NCBI RefSeq assembly: GCF_011040385.1
Contig: NZ_JAAIKB010000007.1
Coordinates: 124,001 to 188,000 of the forward strand
Origin: Falsiroseomonas algicola
GTDB taxonomy: Bacteria; Pseudomonadota; Alphaproteobacteria; Acetobacterales; Acetobacteraceae
Length of the DNA stretch: 64,000 nt
Direction of reading: 5' to 3'
Shown here: piece by piece, positions 50,504 through 59,806 of the stretch
Layout: each line of letters opens with the position of its first letter
How positions within the stretch are numbered: the stretch's first letter is position 1
Made by a program: the position numbers and the translations under genes
Notes under the pieces: model-generated
What the model was told of the DNA's origin: nothing
The model's input: the letters and a program-made list of their open reading frames with translations, nothing else
Databases searched by the model: none

Positions 50504-53500
50504 ATGGTGCTTTCCGACGTCTCCATCAAGCGACCTGTCTTCGCGATGGTCATCAGCCTGATGCTGATGGTGCTGGGCCTGGCGGCGCTGATGCGCCTGC
50601 CCGTGCGCGAATACCCCGCCATCGACCCGCCGGTCGTCTCCGTCACCACCACCTATCGCGGCGCCTCCGCGGCCGTGGTCGATACGCAGATCACCGAGAT
50701 CCTCGAAGCCGCCGTCGCGGGGATCGAGGGCATCAAGTTCATCACCAGCCAGTCGCGCGACGAACGCAGCCAGATCACCATCGAGTTCCGCCTCACCCGC
50801 AACGTGGACGCCGCATCGAATGACGTGCGCGACCGCGTGGCGCGGTCGCTCGCGCGCCTGCCGGAACAGGCCGACACGCCGGTGGTGCAGAAGGTCGATG
50901 GCGATGCGCGGCCGATCCTCTGGGTCGCGCTGGTGTCCGAGGCGCTGTCGCCGATGGAGCTGACGGAAGTGGCGCGGCGCCGCTTCGTCGATCGCCTCGC
51001 CATCGTCGAGGGCGTGGCGCAGGTGCTCGTGCTGGGCGAACGCAAGCCCTCCATGCGGATCTGGCTGGACCGCCAGGCGCTGGCGGCCCGCGGCCTGACG
51101 GTGCAGGACGTGGAGGACGCGATCCGGCGCGAGAATGTGGAACTGCCAGGCGGGCGCATCGAGAGCACGGCGCGCGAGCTGACGGTCCGCACCGATACGC
51201 GCATGAGCCGGCCCGAGCAGTTCCGCGGCCTCGTGCTCGCGCGTGCCTCGGGCGGGCAGGTGCTGCTGGGCGACGTCGCGCAGGTGGAGGTGGCGCCGGA
51301 GGATACGCGCGGCGAATACCGCATCAACGGCAAGCCCGGCGTCGGCCTCGGCATCCTGCGGCAATCCACCGCCAACACGCTGTCGGTCGCCGATGGCGTG
51401 AAGGCGGAGGTGGAGCGCATCCGCGCCTCCATGCCCGACGGCGTCGAGGTGGTGATCGGCTATGACGAGAGCACCTTCATCGCGCGGTCGATCTATGAGG
51501 TCGAGCATGCGCTGATGGTGGCGCTGGCGCTGGTCGTGATCGTCATCTTCTTCTTCCTGCGGTCCTGGCGCGCCACCATCATCCCGGCGGTCGCCATCCC
51601 GGTCTCCCTCATCGCCTCCTTCACCGCACTCGCCGCGCTCGGCTTCTCGCTCAACGTGCTGACGCTGCTGGGCCTGGTGCTGGCCATCGGCCTGGTCGTC
51701 GATGACGCCATCGTGGTGCTGGAGAATGTCCATCGCCGGATCGAGGAGGGGGAGGAGCCGCTGCTGGCGGCCATCCGCGGATCGCGGGAGATCGCCTTCG
51801 CCGTCATCGCGACGACGCTGGTGCTGGTGGCGGTCTTCGTGCCGCTGTCCTTCATGGGCGGCAACACGGGGCGGCTCTTCACGGAATTCGGCTTCGCGCT
51901 GGCGGCCTCCGTCATCTTCTCCGGCCTCATCGCGCTGACGCTGACGCCGATGATGTGTTCCAAGCTGCTGAAGGCGCATGAGGGGGAAAGCCGCCTCATC
52001 CGCTGGACGGAGCCCTTCTTTCTCGGCATGAACTGGGTGCTGCGGACCACGCTGAAGCGCGCGCTGGCCGCGCCGCTGATCACGCTCGGCGTTTCCGGCG
52101 TGCTCTGCGGCCTGGCGGTGGTGCTGTTCAACATCCTCCCCAAGGAATTCGCCCCGGTCGAGGATCGCGGCACCATCATCATCCCGACCACGGGGCCGGA
52201 GGGTGCCTCCTTCGCCTATACCCGCGAACAGGTGGTGCGCGTCGAGCGCATCCTGCAGCCTTTCGTGGAACGCGGCGAGGTGGACAGCCAGTTCGCGACC
52301 ATCGGCGGCTTCCAGCGGCCGGCGCAGTCCAACGTCGCCAACATCTTCATGCGCCTCGCGCCCTGGGACCAGCGGGACCGCAAGCAGCAGGCGATCGCGG
52401 CGGAGATGATGCCGCAGCTCCTCGCCATCCCGGGCGTGCGCGCCTTCGCGCTGAACCCGCCCTCGCTCGGCCAGCGCGGCTTCCAGCCGCCGGTGCAGTT
52501 CGTCATCGGCGGGTCGGACTACAACACGCTGGTGCAGTGGCGCGACCGCTTCCTGGAACGAGCCCGGCAGAACCCGCGCCTGCAGAACCTGGACAGCAAC
52601 TACCGCGAGACCAAGCCCGAGATCCGCGTCGAGATCGACCGCCGCAAGGCGGCCGAGATGGGTCTTTCCATCCAGGCCGTCGGCCGCACGATCGAGACGA
52701 TGCTGGGCTCGCGGGAGGTCGGCACCTACGTCGAGGGCGGCGACGAGTACAAGATCCTGGTCCAGGCGCGGGAACAGGACCGCGCGACACCCTATGACCT
52801 GCAGAACATCTTCGTCCGCACCAGTGCGGGCGGGCAGCTCGGCCTGATCGCGGGCAGCGGGTCCTCCCAGGGGGCGCTGGTGCCGCTGTCCAACGTCGTG
52901 ACCCTGAGCGAGCGGGCGCGGCCGCAGAGCCTGGCGCGCGAGGACCGAGTGCGGGCCATCACCATCACCGCCTCCCTCGCGCCCGGCTACACGCTGGGCG
53001 AGGCGCTGGCCTTCATGGAACAGACGGCGCGGGACGTGCTGCCGCCGGAAACGCGCATCAGCTACCGGGGCCAGAGCCTGGAATTCAAGGAAAGCTCCGG
53101 CGCGCTCTACGTGACCTTCGCGCTGGCGCTGCTCGTGGTGTTCCTGGTGCTGGCCGCGCAGTTCGAGAGCTTCATCCACCCGCTGATCATCCTGCTCTCC
53201 ACGCCATTGGCGCTGACGGGCGGGCTGCTCGCGCTGCACTTCACCGGCGGCACGCTCAACATCTTCAGCCAGATCGGCATGATCCTGCTGATCGGGCTGA
53301 TGGCGAAGAACGGCATCCTGGTGGTGGAATTCGCCAACCAGCTGCGGGACCGCGGGCTTTCCGTGCATGACGCGGTGCTGGAAGCCTCCGTCGTGCGGCT
53401 GCGGCCGATCCTCATGACCTCCATCGCGACCGTCTTCGGCGCGGTGCCGCTGGCCATGGCGACGGGGGCGGGGGCGGAAAGCCGGCAGGCGCTGGGCATC

Positions 53501-53665
53501 GTGATCGTGGGCGGCGTCACCTTCTCCACCTTCATCACGCTCTACGCCGTGCCGGCGCTGTACCTGCTGCTGGCGCCCTTCACCAAGCCCATCGGCGCCG
53601 TGGCGGCCAAGCTGGCGGAGCTGGAGCGTGGCGCGGGCAAGCCGCATCCTGCGCCGGCGGAATAG
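50504..53665 (+). CDS. RND multidrug efflux permease (AcrB/MdtB family)
   Basis: 1,053 residues, the usual length. The N-terminus VSIKRPVFAMVISLMLMVLG, the proton-relay LVVDDAIVVLENVHRRIEEG, the second half starting near IGLMAKNGILVVEFANQLRD, and two large periplasmic loops are all as expected for inner-membrane HAE1 pumps. A proton-driven trimer exports hydrophobic compounds with the adaptor upstream (26 bases). A strong terminator follows. Confidence 0.94.
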   Translation: MVLSDVSIKRPVFAMVISLMLMVLGLAALMRLPVREYPAIDPPVVSVTTTYRGASAAVVDTQITEILEAAVAGIEGIKFITSQSRDERSQITIEFRLTRNVDAASNDVRDRVARSLARLPEQADTPVVQKVDGDARPILWVALVSEALSPMELTEVARRRFVDRLAIVEGVAQVLVLGERKPSMRIWLDRQALAARGLTVQDVEDAIRRENVELPGGRIESTARELTVRTDTRMSRPEQFRGLVLARASGGQVLLGDVAQVEVAPEDTRGEYRINGKPGVGLGILRQSTANTLSVADGVKAEVERIRASMPDGVEVVIGYDESTFIARSIYEVEHALMVALALVVIVIFFFLRSWRATIIPAVAIPVSLIASFTALAALGFSLNVLTLLGLVLAIGLVVDDAIVVLENVHRRIEEGEEPLLAAIRGSREIAFAVIATTLVLVAVFVPLSFMGGNTGRLFTEFGFALAASVIFSGLIALTLTPMMCSKLLKAHEGESRLIRWTEPFFLGMNWVLRTTLKRALAAPLITLGVSGVLCGLAVVLFNILPKEFAPVEDRGTIIIPTTGPEGASFAYTREQVVRVERILQPFVERGEVDSQFATIGGFQRPAQSNVANIFMRLAPWDQRDRKQQAIAAEMMPQLLAIPGVRAFALNPPSLGQRGFQPPVQFVIGGSDYNTLVQWRDRFLERARQNPRLQNLDSNYRETKPEIRVEIDRRKAAEMGLSIQAVGRTIETMLGSREVGTYVEGGDEYKILVQAREQDRATPYDLQNIFVRTSAGGQLGLIAGSGSSQGALVPLSNVVTLSERARPQSLAREDRVRAITITASLAPGYTLGEALAFMEQTARDVLPPETRISYRGQSLEFKESSGALYVTFALALLVVFLVLAAQFESFIHPLIILLSTPLALTGGLLALHFTGGTLNIFSQIGMILLIGLMAKNGILVVEFANQLRDRGLSVHDAVLEASVVRLRPILMTSIATVFGAVPLAMATGAGAESRQALGIVIVGGVTFSTFITLYAVPALYLLLAPFTKPIGAVAAKLAELERGAGKPHPAPAE

Positions 53666-53690
53666 CCAGGCCCTTCCGCGACACGGCGAG

Positions 53691-53726
53691 GCGGCCGCCG
53701 GATAGCCCGGCGGCCGCTTCTGTTTT
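53691..53726 (+). terminator. Intrinsic terminator after the RND permease
   Basis: GCGGCCGCCGG-ATAGC-CCGGCGGCCGC (11 bp stem, 53691-53717) followed by TTCTGTTTT. It separates the efflux genes from the TPP enzyme gene 35 bases further on. Confidence 0.88.
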
Positions 53727-53761
53727 AAACCCCTTCGGTCAGTTCGAAGGGGAGGCCAGCA

Positions 53762-55432
53762 GTGGCAGGGATCGAGGCTCGGACCGGGGGTCAGTTGCTC
53801 GCGGATGCGCTGGTCGCGAATGGCGCGACGCATGTCTTCGCGGTGCCCGGCGAAAGCTATCTCGACCTGCTCGACGGCCTCTATGCCCAGCGCAACCGGG
53901 TCGAACTCGTCACCTGCCGGTTCGAGGCGGGGGCCGTCCACATGGCCGAAGCCCATGGCAAGCTGACGGGGCGGCCGGGCGTCGCGGTCGTGACGCGCGG
54001 GCCCGGCGCCTGCCATGCCGCCATCGGCGTCCATGTCGCCTTCCAGGACAGCACGCCGCTGGTGCTGCTGGTCGGCCAGATCCCGATGAACGAGACGGAT
54101 CGCGAGACCTTCCAGGAAGTGGACTATCGCCGCTTCTTCGGCCCCATCGCGAAATGGGTGACCCAGATCGACGAGGCCGCGCGCATCCCGGAGCTGATGG
54201 CCCATGCCTTCGACGTCGCGACCAGCGGCCGCCCGGGCCCCGTGGTGGTGGCGCTGAGCGAGGAGATGCAGAAGCATCTGGTGGAGGCCGTGGATATCGG
54301 CCCGGCCCCCGTGCTGCCGCCGCATCCCGCGCCGGATGCGCTGCCGCGCCTGATGGCGATGCTGGAGAAGGCGGAGAAGCCGCTGGCGATCCTGGGCGGC
54401 AGCCGCTGGACCGACCAGGGCCGCGCCGATATCGCGAAGTTCCTGACCGCCAACGACATCCCCGTCGCCGTGGGCTTCCGCCGGCAGGGCCTGTTCGACG
54501 GCACCTCCGCCCATTTCGCGGGCGATCTCGGCGTCGGTGCGGATGCCGGGCTGGTGGCCAAGGCGAAGGAGAGCGACCTGATCCTGGCCATCGGGACGCG
54601 GATCGGGGAGCCGGTGAGCCAGGGCTACACGATCTTCGACATGGCGGGCTCCAAGCCCATCATCCATGTCTACCCCGACCAGGCGGAGATCGGGCGCGTC
54701 TATCGCCCCGCGCTCGGCATCGTCTCCGACCTCAACGCCTTCGCGGCCAGCGCGGCCGCGCTGCCGCCGGTGGCCTCGCCCCGCTGGGCGGGCTGGCGTG
54801 CGGAGGTGCGCAAGGCGCGGGAGGCGCAGGCCAAGGCGCCGTCCTATGAGGGTTCGCTGAACCTCGCCGTGGCGCTGCAGGAACTGGAGAAGGTGCTGCC
54901 CGCCGACACGATCTTCACGACGGATGCCGGCAACTTCGCCACCTGGCCGACGCGCTTCATGCATGTGTCGGAGAAGCAGGACTTCCTCGGCCCGACCAAC
55001 GGCGCCATGGGCTATGGCATCCCGGCCGCGATCGGCGCGGCGATCACCCATCCCGACCGCACGGTGCTGTGCTTCGTCGGCGATGGCGGCGCGCTGATGA
55101 CGGGGCAGGAGATCGCGACGGCCTTCCACCACGGCGCCGCGCCCATCGTGATGGTCTTCAACAACGGCATGTACGGCACGATCCGCATGTACCAGGAGAG
55201 GACCTATCCCGGCCGCGTCTCCGGCACCGCGCTGACCAACCCCGATTTCCGCCTGTTCATCGAAAGCTTCGGCGGCCACGGCGAAGTCGTGGAGACGACG
55301 GAGGAGATGGTGCCGGCCTTCCAGCGCGCGAAGGCCAGCGGCAAGCCCGCGATCATCGAGGTGCGGATGAACCCGGAGCAGGTGACCAACCGCGCGACCA
55401 TTGCGCAGCTTCGGGCGCAGGCGACGAAGTAG
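53762..55432 (+). CDS. Thiamine-pyrophosphate-dependent enzyme (acetolactate synthase-like)
   Basis: 556 residues, GTG start with GGGGAGG about 6 bases upstream. The N-terminal PYR domain has AVPGESYLDLLDGLYA and the cofactor-activating Glu in CRFEAGA. A central domain (EKPLAILGGSRWTDQG) follows, then a PP domain with GDGGALMTGQEIATAFHHGA and IVMVFNNGMYG (the GDG...NN diphosphate motif). It belongs to the acetolactate synthase / benzoylformate decarboxylase / oxalyl-CoA decarboxylase superfamily. No small regulatory subunit gene is adjacent, so a catabolic role is more likely than branched-chain synthesis. Substrate unknown. Confidence 0.88.
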   Translation: MAGIEARTGGQLLADALVANGATHVFAVPGESYLDLLDGLYAQRNRVELVTCRFEAGAVHMAEAHGKLTGRPGVAVVTRGPGACHAAIGVHVAFQDSTPLVLLVGQIPMNETDRETFQEVDYRRFFGPIAKWVTQIDEAARIPELMAHAFDVATSGRPGPVVVALSEEMQKHLVEAVDIGPAPVLPPHPAPDALPRLMAMLEKAEKPLAILGGSRWTDQGRADIAKFLTANDIPVAVGFRRQGLFDGTSAHFAGDLGVGADAGLVAKAKESDLILAIGTRIGEPVSQGYTIFDMAGSKPIIHVYPDQAEIGRVYRPALGIVSDLNAFAASAAALPPVASPRWAGWRAEVRKAREAQAKAPSYEGSLNLAVALQELEKVLPADTIFTTDAGNFATWPTRFMHVSEKQDFLGPTNGAMGYGIPAAIGAAITHPDRTVLCFVGDGGALMTGQEIATAFHHGAAPIVMVFNNGMYGTIRMYQERTYPGRVSGTALTNPDFRLFIESFGGHGEVVETTEEMVPAFQRAKASGKPAIIEVRMNPEQVTNRATIAQLRAQATK

Positions 55433-55463
55433 GGGCGCGCCGAGGCGCTCAGGCAGGGTGATC

Positions 55464-55485
55464 GGGGGCGCCGCGCGGCGCCCCC
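55464..55485. terminator. Stem-loop between convergent genes
   Basis: GGGGGCGCC-GCGC-GGCGCCCCC, a perfect 9 bp stem between the stop of the TPP enzyme (+) and the stop of the Bug receptor (-), fit to end both transcripts. Confidence 0.6.
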
Positions 55486-55492
55486 GCCCAGC

Positions 55493-56461
55493 TCACTCCG
55501 GCTGGAGGCCCGTGGCCCGCACCAGCCCCTGCCACAGCGCCCGCTGCGTGCGCATCAGCGTGCCGAACTCCGCCGGCGTGCTGGGGAAGGGCGCGTTGCC
55601 GTTGGCGGCCAGGCGCTCCACCAGCTGCGGGTTCTTCAGCCCCTCATTGATGACGCTGTTCATGCGCGCCACGATCGGCTCCGGGATGCCGCGCGGGCCC
55701 ATCACGGCGGAGAAGCTCGGCAGGTCGTAGTCGGGCACGCCCTGTTCCTGCACGGTCGGGAATTCCGGCGCGAGGGGCCAGCGCGTGGGGTTGGTGACGG
55801 CCAGCGCCCGCACCTGGCCCGCGCGCACGGCGGGGATGACGCCGGAGAAGCTGTCGAACACCACTTGGATGTTGCCGGAGATGAGGTCAGCCAGCGCCGG
55901 CGCCGCGCCGCGATAGGGCACATGCGTCAATTCGACGCCGGTCCGCTGCATGAACAGCACGCCGAGCATGTGGTTGGCGCCGCCCGCGCCGGCGCTGCCG
56001 TAGTTCAGCTTCCCCGGATTGGCGCGGGCATAGGCAATCAGCTCCTGGATGTTGCGCACCGGCAGGCTGTTGGTGACGCAGACCATGGCCGTGCCGGTGG
56101 CGAAGGTGGCGATGGCGGTGAAGTCGTCCACACCCTCATAGCCCGGGGTCTTGAACAGCAGCGGCGCGCCGAGGTGGCTGGACGGGCTCGCCATCATGAT
56201 CGTGTAGCCATCGGGGGCGGATTGCGCGACATGCGCCGTGCCGATGGTGCCGCCGGCGCCCGCGCGGTTGTCCACCACCACCGGCACGCCGAGCCCTTCC
56301 TGCAGCACCTGCGCCTGGAGCCGGCCGGCGATGTCGCTGGCGCCGCCCGGGGGATAGGGCACCACCAGGCGGATCTGGCGCGCGGGCCAGGGGGCCTGGG
56401 CCAGGGCAGGCATGGCGAGCAGGGAGGCACCCAGGGCAGGCAGGGCGCGGCGGCGGATCAT
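55493..56461 (-). CDS. Bug family (tripartite tricarboxylate transporter) substrate-binding protein
   Basis: 322 residues with a signal peptide (MIRRRALPALGASLLAMPAL). WPARQIRLVVPYPPGGASDI, VDNRAGAGGTIGTAHVAQSA, YGSAGAGGANHMLGVLF and PYRGAAPALADLISGNI are the Bug/TctC hallmarks. These proteins bind small carboxylates or amides in the periplasm. No membrane partner (TctA/TctB) is adjacent, as is common for the expanded Bug families of Acetobacteraceae and Burkholderiales. Confidence 0.94.
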   Translation of the reverse strand: MIRRRALPALGASLLAMPALAQAPWPARQIRLVVPYPPGGASDIAGRLQAQVLQEGLGVPVVVDNRAGAGGTIGTAHVAQSAPDGYTIMMASPSSHLGAPLLFKTPGYEGVDDFTAIATFATGTAMVCVTNSLPVRNIQELIAYARANPGKLNYGSAGAGGANHMLGVLFMQRTGVELTHVPYRGAAPALADLISGNIQVVFDSFSGVIPAVRAGQVRALAVTNPTRWPLAPEFPTVQEQGVPDYDLPSFSAVMGPRGIPEPIVARMNSVINEGLKNPQLVERLAANGNAPFPSTPAEFGTLMRTQRALWQGLVRATGLQPE

Positions 56462-56496
56462 GGGCGGGATTCCCGGAATCGTTGTGGACGCGGGAA

Positions 56497-56898
56497 TTAA
56501 GCCCTGGAAAGGTTCGGCCGCAAAGCGCCTTGCGGAACGGAGGGCGCGGCGGGCGGCGGTGCCACCAGGCCCGGGCGCGGCGCGGCGGGCGGCGGGCGCG
56601 GCAGCCTCTCAGCCCGCGGGGGCGTGCCGCGCGCCTCCCGCGTCGCGCGGGTCGGGCCCAGCATGAGTTCGCGGCGCTGGCCCGGCGTCATCGCATCCCA
56701 GCGCGCCTGCATCTCCGGCCGGTCGGGGCGGGCATCGCGTTCCAGGTCGCGGCCGAAGCGGCGCACGGCGCGGCCGCGCTGCTGGGAATCGAGCGCCGAC
56801 CATTCGCGCTCCACCCAGGACAGGTCCGGGGCGGCGCGCTGCGCGGCGGCGGGCGGCGACAGCAGCAGCAGGGGGAGAAGAAGAAGGACTCTCAGCAT
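56497..56898 (-). CDS. Small exported DUF3106-like protein
   Basis: 133 residues with a signal peptide (MLRVLLLLPLLLLSPPAAAQ). WSALDSQQRGRAVRRFGRDL, then RWDAMTPGQRRELM, is the DUF3106 pattern of a repeated helix with L/M-x-P/SxQR. It ends in a proline-rich tail. ATG 56898 has GGGAG upstream. A second protein of similar design lies just upstream on the same strand. Function unknown. Confidence 0.75.
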   Translation of the reverse strand: MLRVLLLLPLLLLSPPAAAQRAAPDLSWVEREWSALDSQQRGRAVRRFGRDLERDARPDRPEMQARWDAMTPGQRRELMLGPTRATREARGTPPRAERLPRPPPAAPRPGLVAPPPAAPSVPQGALRPNLSRA

Positions 56899-56953
56899 GG
56901 CGGGGCTCCCTTCCAGGGACCATGGCAGGGGCGGGGGCCCGGATGCCAGCGAA

Positions 56954-57292
56954 TCAATCGGGCGGCGAGGGCCGCGGCAGTCCGGCGCCGAAGACCAGCG
57001 CATTCCGCTCCGGCAGGCCGAGCCCGTCCCAGACCGGCGCCGCCTCGGCCTCCGTCCTTGCCACCGGCGTTTCGCCCCGGCGCATGCGGGCCAGGACGCG
57101 GCGGCGCTGGGCGGGGGTCAGCTGTTCCCAGAAGCGGGTCAGCCAGGCCTCACGCCGCACCCGGGTGGCGAGGGTCGGCGGCGGCGCGGGGGCGGGCGGC
57201 GGGGCGGGTGCCGGGGGCCGAGGCGCTGGAACGGGCGCGCAGGCGGCGACCGCCAGCAGCAAGCCCCACGCGAATCCCCGTCGTCCCGGCAT
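56954..57292 (-). CDS. Small predicted lipoprotein, DUF3106-like
   Basis: 112 residues from ATG 57292. The lipobox is LAVAAC (Cys near residue 18), then a proline/alanine linker, then WLTRFWEQLTPAQRRRVLAR, which resembles the DUF3106 helix of the downstream gene. ATG 57328 in frame would displace the lipobox. The pair probably arose by duplication with one member now lipid-anchored. Confidence 0.65.
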   Translation of the reverse strand: MPGRRGFAWGLLLAVAACAPVPAPRPPAPAPPPAPAPPPTLATRVRREAWLTRFWEQLTPAQRRRVLARMRRGETPVARTEAEAAPVWDGLGLPERNALVFGAGLPRPSPPD

Positions 57293-57351
57293 GGCCGCAC
57301 CGTTGCAACCGGCCCGGCGCCCGGTCAATTCAACCGGGCGTCACGGCCGCG

Positions 57352-59139
57352 TCAGCGCCCGACGGCGTAGCCCTGCATGCCGCGAGGATTGGCGCCGGCG
57401 AAGAGCTGGCCGTCGCTCTCCTGCCGCGCGCCGGTCAGGCGGCCTTCCGACCACTCGCCGCCCACCTCGACCAGGTGGCCACGCGCCTTGAGGGCTTCGG
57501 CGATCTCGGCTGGGTAGCGGCCCTCGACCACGACCTTCCCGGGCTTGGCCACGCGCGGCCAGAAGCTGGAGGGCCAGTGTTCCGTGTGGAAGCTCGGCGC
57601 GTCGATCGCCTGCTGGATGGTCAGCGCGTGGTCCACCATGCGGCTGAACATGATGGGCTGCCACTGGTCCTGCTGCTCTCCGCCCGGGGTGCCGAAGCTG
57701 AGCCAGGGGCGGCCGTCCTTCAGCGCCATGGCGGGGGAGAGCGTCGTGCGCGGCCGCTTGCCCGGCTTCAGGCCGTTCGGTAGCGACTCGTCCAGCCAGA
57801 ACATCTGCCCGCGCGTGCCGAGGCAGAAGCCGAGCCCGGGGATCGCCGGCGACGACTGGAACCAGCCGCCGGACGGCGTGGCGGAGACCATGTTGCCCTG
57901 CGCGTCGATGACATCGATGTGGCAGGTGTCGCCGCCCGAGGCGCCGAGGCGGGAGACGGTGGGCTCCCCGGCGCCGGGCGCGCGGGTCAGCAGTTCCGTC
58001 CGGGCGGCGGCATTGTGGTCCACCCAGGGGGTGGCCATGCCGGGCAGGCTGCCGGGGCGCAGCTCCATGGACGCCGCCTCGCCGATCAGCTTGCGGCGTT
58101 CCTCGTTGTAGGCGTCGGAGAGCAGGTGATGGATGGGGACGTCGACGAAGTTGGGGTCGCCATAGAAGGCCTCACGGTCCGCGAAGGCGAGCTTCATGGC
58201 CTCGATGACCGTATGGGCGAACTGCTCCCCCATCGGGTCCATCGCCGCCATGTCGAAACCCTCGAGCAGCGCCATGGTCTGCAGCATGGTCGGGCCCTGC
58301 GACCAGACGCCGCATTTCAGCAGCGTCGTGCCGCGGTAGTCGCGCTTCAGCGGCGCCTCGATGCCCGCCCGCCAATGCGCCATGTCGTCCGCCGTCAGCA
58401 CGCCGCGGTGGCGCTGGCCGGAGGTGTCGAGCATCTCGTTCTTCGCGAAGAAATCGCCGATGGCCTCGGCCACGAAGCCGCCATACCAGGCGTTCCGCGC
58501 GGCCTCGATCTGCGCCACGCGGTCATGGCCGGCGGCCTCGGCCTCTCGCAGCAGGCGCTCCCAGGTGTCGGCCAGCGTCGGGTTGGCGTAGAGGCCGCCG
58601 GCGACGGGGCCGCCATTGCGGAGCCAGATCTCCGCCGAGGTCGGCCATTCCGATTCGAAGAGCGGCCGCACCGTGTTCAGCGTGGCGACGACGCGCGGCA
58701 CGTAGTGGGCGCCGCGGCGGGCATAGCCGATGGCGTAGGACAGCACGTCGCGCAGCGACCAGGTACCCCAGTCCCGCAGCATCAGCGCCCAGGCATCGAA
58801 GGCGCCGGGCACCATGGCGGGCAGGAAGCCCGTGCCCGGCACCAGGTCCAGCCCGAGATCGTCCTTGATGTGGGAGACGGTCAGCTTCGCCGGCGCCACG
58901 CCCTGGCCGCAGACCACGCGCTGCGCGCCCGCCTTGGCGTCATGCAGGATGATGGGGCAGTCGCCGCCCGGGCCGTTCAGATGCGGCTCCACCACCTGAA
59001 GCGTGAAGCCCGCCGCGGCCGCCGCATCGAAGGCGTTGCCGCCACGCTCCAGCACCGACATGCCGACCTGGGAGGCGATCCAGTGGGTGGAGGCGACGAC
59101 ACCGAAGGTGCCGGCGATCTCGGGGCGCGTCGTGAACAT
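57352..59139 (-). CDS. Gamma-glutamyltransferase family protein 3 (no signal peptide)
   Basis: 595 residues. FGVVASTHWIASQVGMSVLE opens the large subunit, VEPHLNGPGGDCPIIL follows, and the autocleavage motif is SGGDTCHIDVIDAQGNMVSA with nucleophile Thr near residue 405. KPGKRPRTTLSPAMALKDGR and GTPGGEQQDQWQPIMF are typical of this family. It lacks a signal peptide. It is about as different from the other two paralogues in the window as they are from each other, so it is not a recent copy. Substrate unknown. Confidence 0.9.
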   Translation of the reverse strand: MFTTRPEIAGTFGVVASTHWIASQVGMSVLERGGNAFDAAAAAGFTLQVVEPHLNGPGGDCPIILHDAKAGAQRVVCGQGVAPAKLTVSHIKDDLGLDLVPGTGFLPAMVPGAFDAWALMLRDWGTWSLRDVLSYAIGYARRGAHYVPRVVATLNTVRPLFESEWPTSAEIWLRNGGPVAGGLYANPTLADTWERLLREAEAAGHDRVAQIEAARNAWYGGFVAEAIGDFFAKNEMLDTSGQRHRGVLTADDMAHWRAGIEAPLKRDYRGTTLLKCGVWSQGPTMLQTMALLEGFDMAAMDPMGEQFAHTVIEAMKLAFADREAFYGDPNFVDVPIHHLLSDAYNEERRKLIGEAASMELRPGSLPGMATPWVDHNAAARTELLTRAPGAGEPTVSRLGASGGDTCHIDVIDAQGNMVSATPSGGWFQSSPAIPGLGFCLGTRGQMFWLDESLPNGLKPGKRPRTTLSPAMALKDGRPWLSFGTPGGEQQDQWQPIMFSRMVDHALTIQQAIDAPSFHTEHWPSSFWPRVAKPGKVVVEGRYPAEIAEALKARGHLVEVGGEWSEGRLTGARQESDGQLFAGANPRGMQGYAVGR

Positions 59140-59227
59140 TCGGTGTCAGACCCATGCAACTGTCTTGAGTAGTGGGATAGGCGCAGGCAGAAGCGGCGCG
59201 GTCAATATTGCGGTGCATGATCCGGCG

Positions 59228-59806
59228 ATGCTGGTTGCTGTCGTGGGCCCGTCCGGTGCGGGCAAGGATACGCTGATGGGCGCGGCGCGGGACCGGCTGC
59301 TCGGCGATGCGCATTTTGTCTTCGCGCGCCGCGCGATCACGCGACCTGCAGAGGCCGGTGGCGAGGATCATGAGGCCATGACGCCCGCCGATTTCGCCGC
59401 GCGGCGGGAGGCCGGCGGCTTCGCGCTGTGGTGGGAGGCGCATGGCCTGTCCTACGGCATCCCCCGCGCCATCGAGGCCGAGATGGCGGCGGGCCGCGTC
59501 GTCATCGCCAATCTGTCGCGCGGCGTGCTGGCGGATGCCGATGCGCGCTACCAGCTCCGCGTGCTGCGAATCACCGCGCCGCTGCCGGTGCTGACGGCGC
59601 GGCTGCTGGCGCGGGGGCGGGAGAAGGCCGCCGATATCGAGGCCCGGCTGGCGCGGGAGGTGACGCTGCCCGCCGGGCTCGATGTGGTGACGGTGATGAA
59701 TGACGGCCCGGTGCAGGCGGGCGTCGAGGATGTGCTGGCCGCGCTCAGCCGAGCAGCGGCAGACGCTCGGCCAGCAGGAAGGGCGCGCCCGGCCCCGCCT
59801 GGGTGA
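59228..59806 (+). CDS. phnN: Ribose 1,5-bisphosphate phosphokinase PhnN
   Basis: 192 residues from ATG 59228, with GTG 59213 as an alternative; neither has a clear ribosome site. The P-loop GPSGAGKD is at residues 7-14, then FARRAITRPAEAGGEDHEAM and WWEAHGLSYGIPRAIEAEMA, as in PhnN, which makes PRPP from ribose 1,5-bisphosphate in phosphonate breakdown. It lies on the strand opposite to the rest of the phn genes. Its last 62 bases overlap the end of the DUF1045 gene tail to tail. Confidence 0.9.
   Translation: MLVAVVGPSGAGKDTLMGAARDRLLGDAHFVFARRAITRPAEAGGEDHEAMTPADFAARREAGGFALWWEAHGLSYGIPRAIEAEMAAGRVVIANLSRGVLADADARYQLRVLRITAPLPVLTARLLARGREKAADIEARLAREVTLPAGLDVVTVMNDGPVQAGVEDVLAALSRAAADARPAGRARPAPPG

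Noticed and set aside
50294-55279. A 1,661-codon minus-strand open frame opposite the RND and TPP genes
   Set aside because: It spans three real genes and a terminator on the other strand, with a low-complexity His/Asp/Arg-rich translation; a codon-bias artefact.
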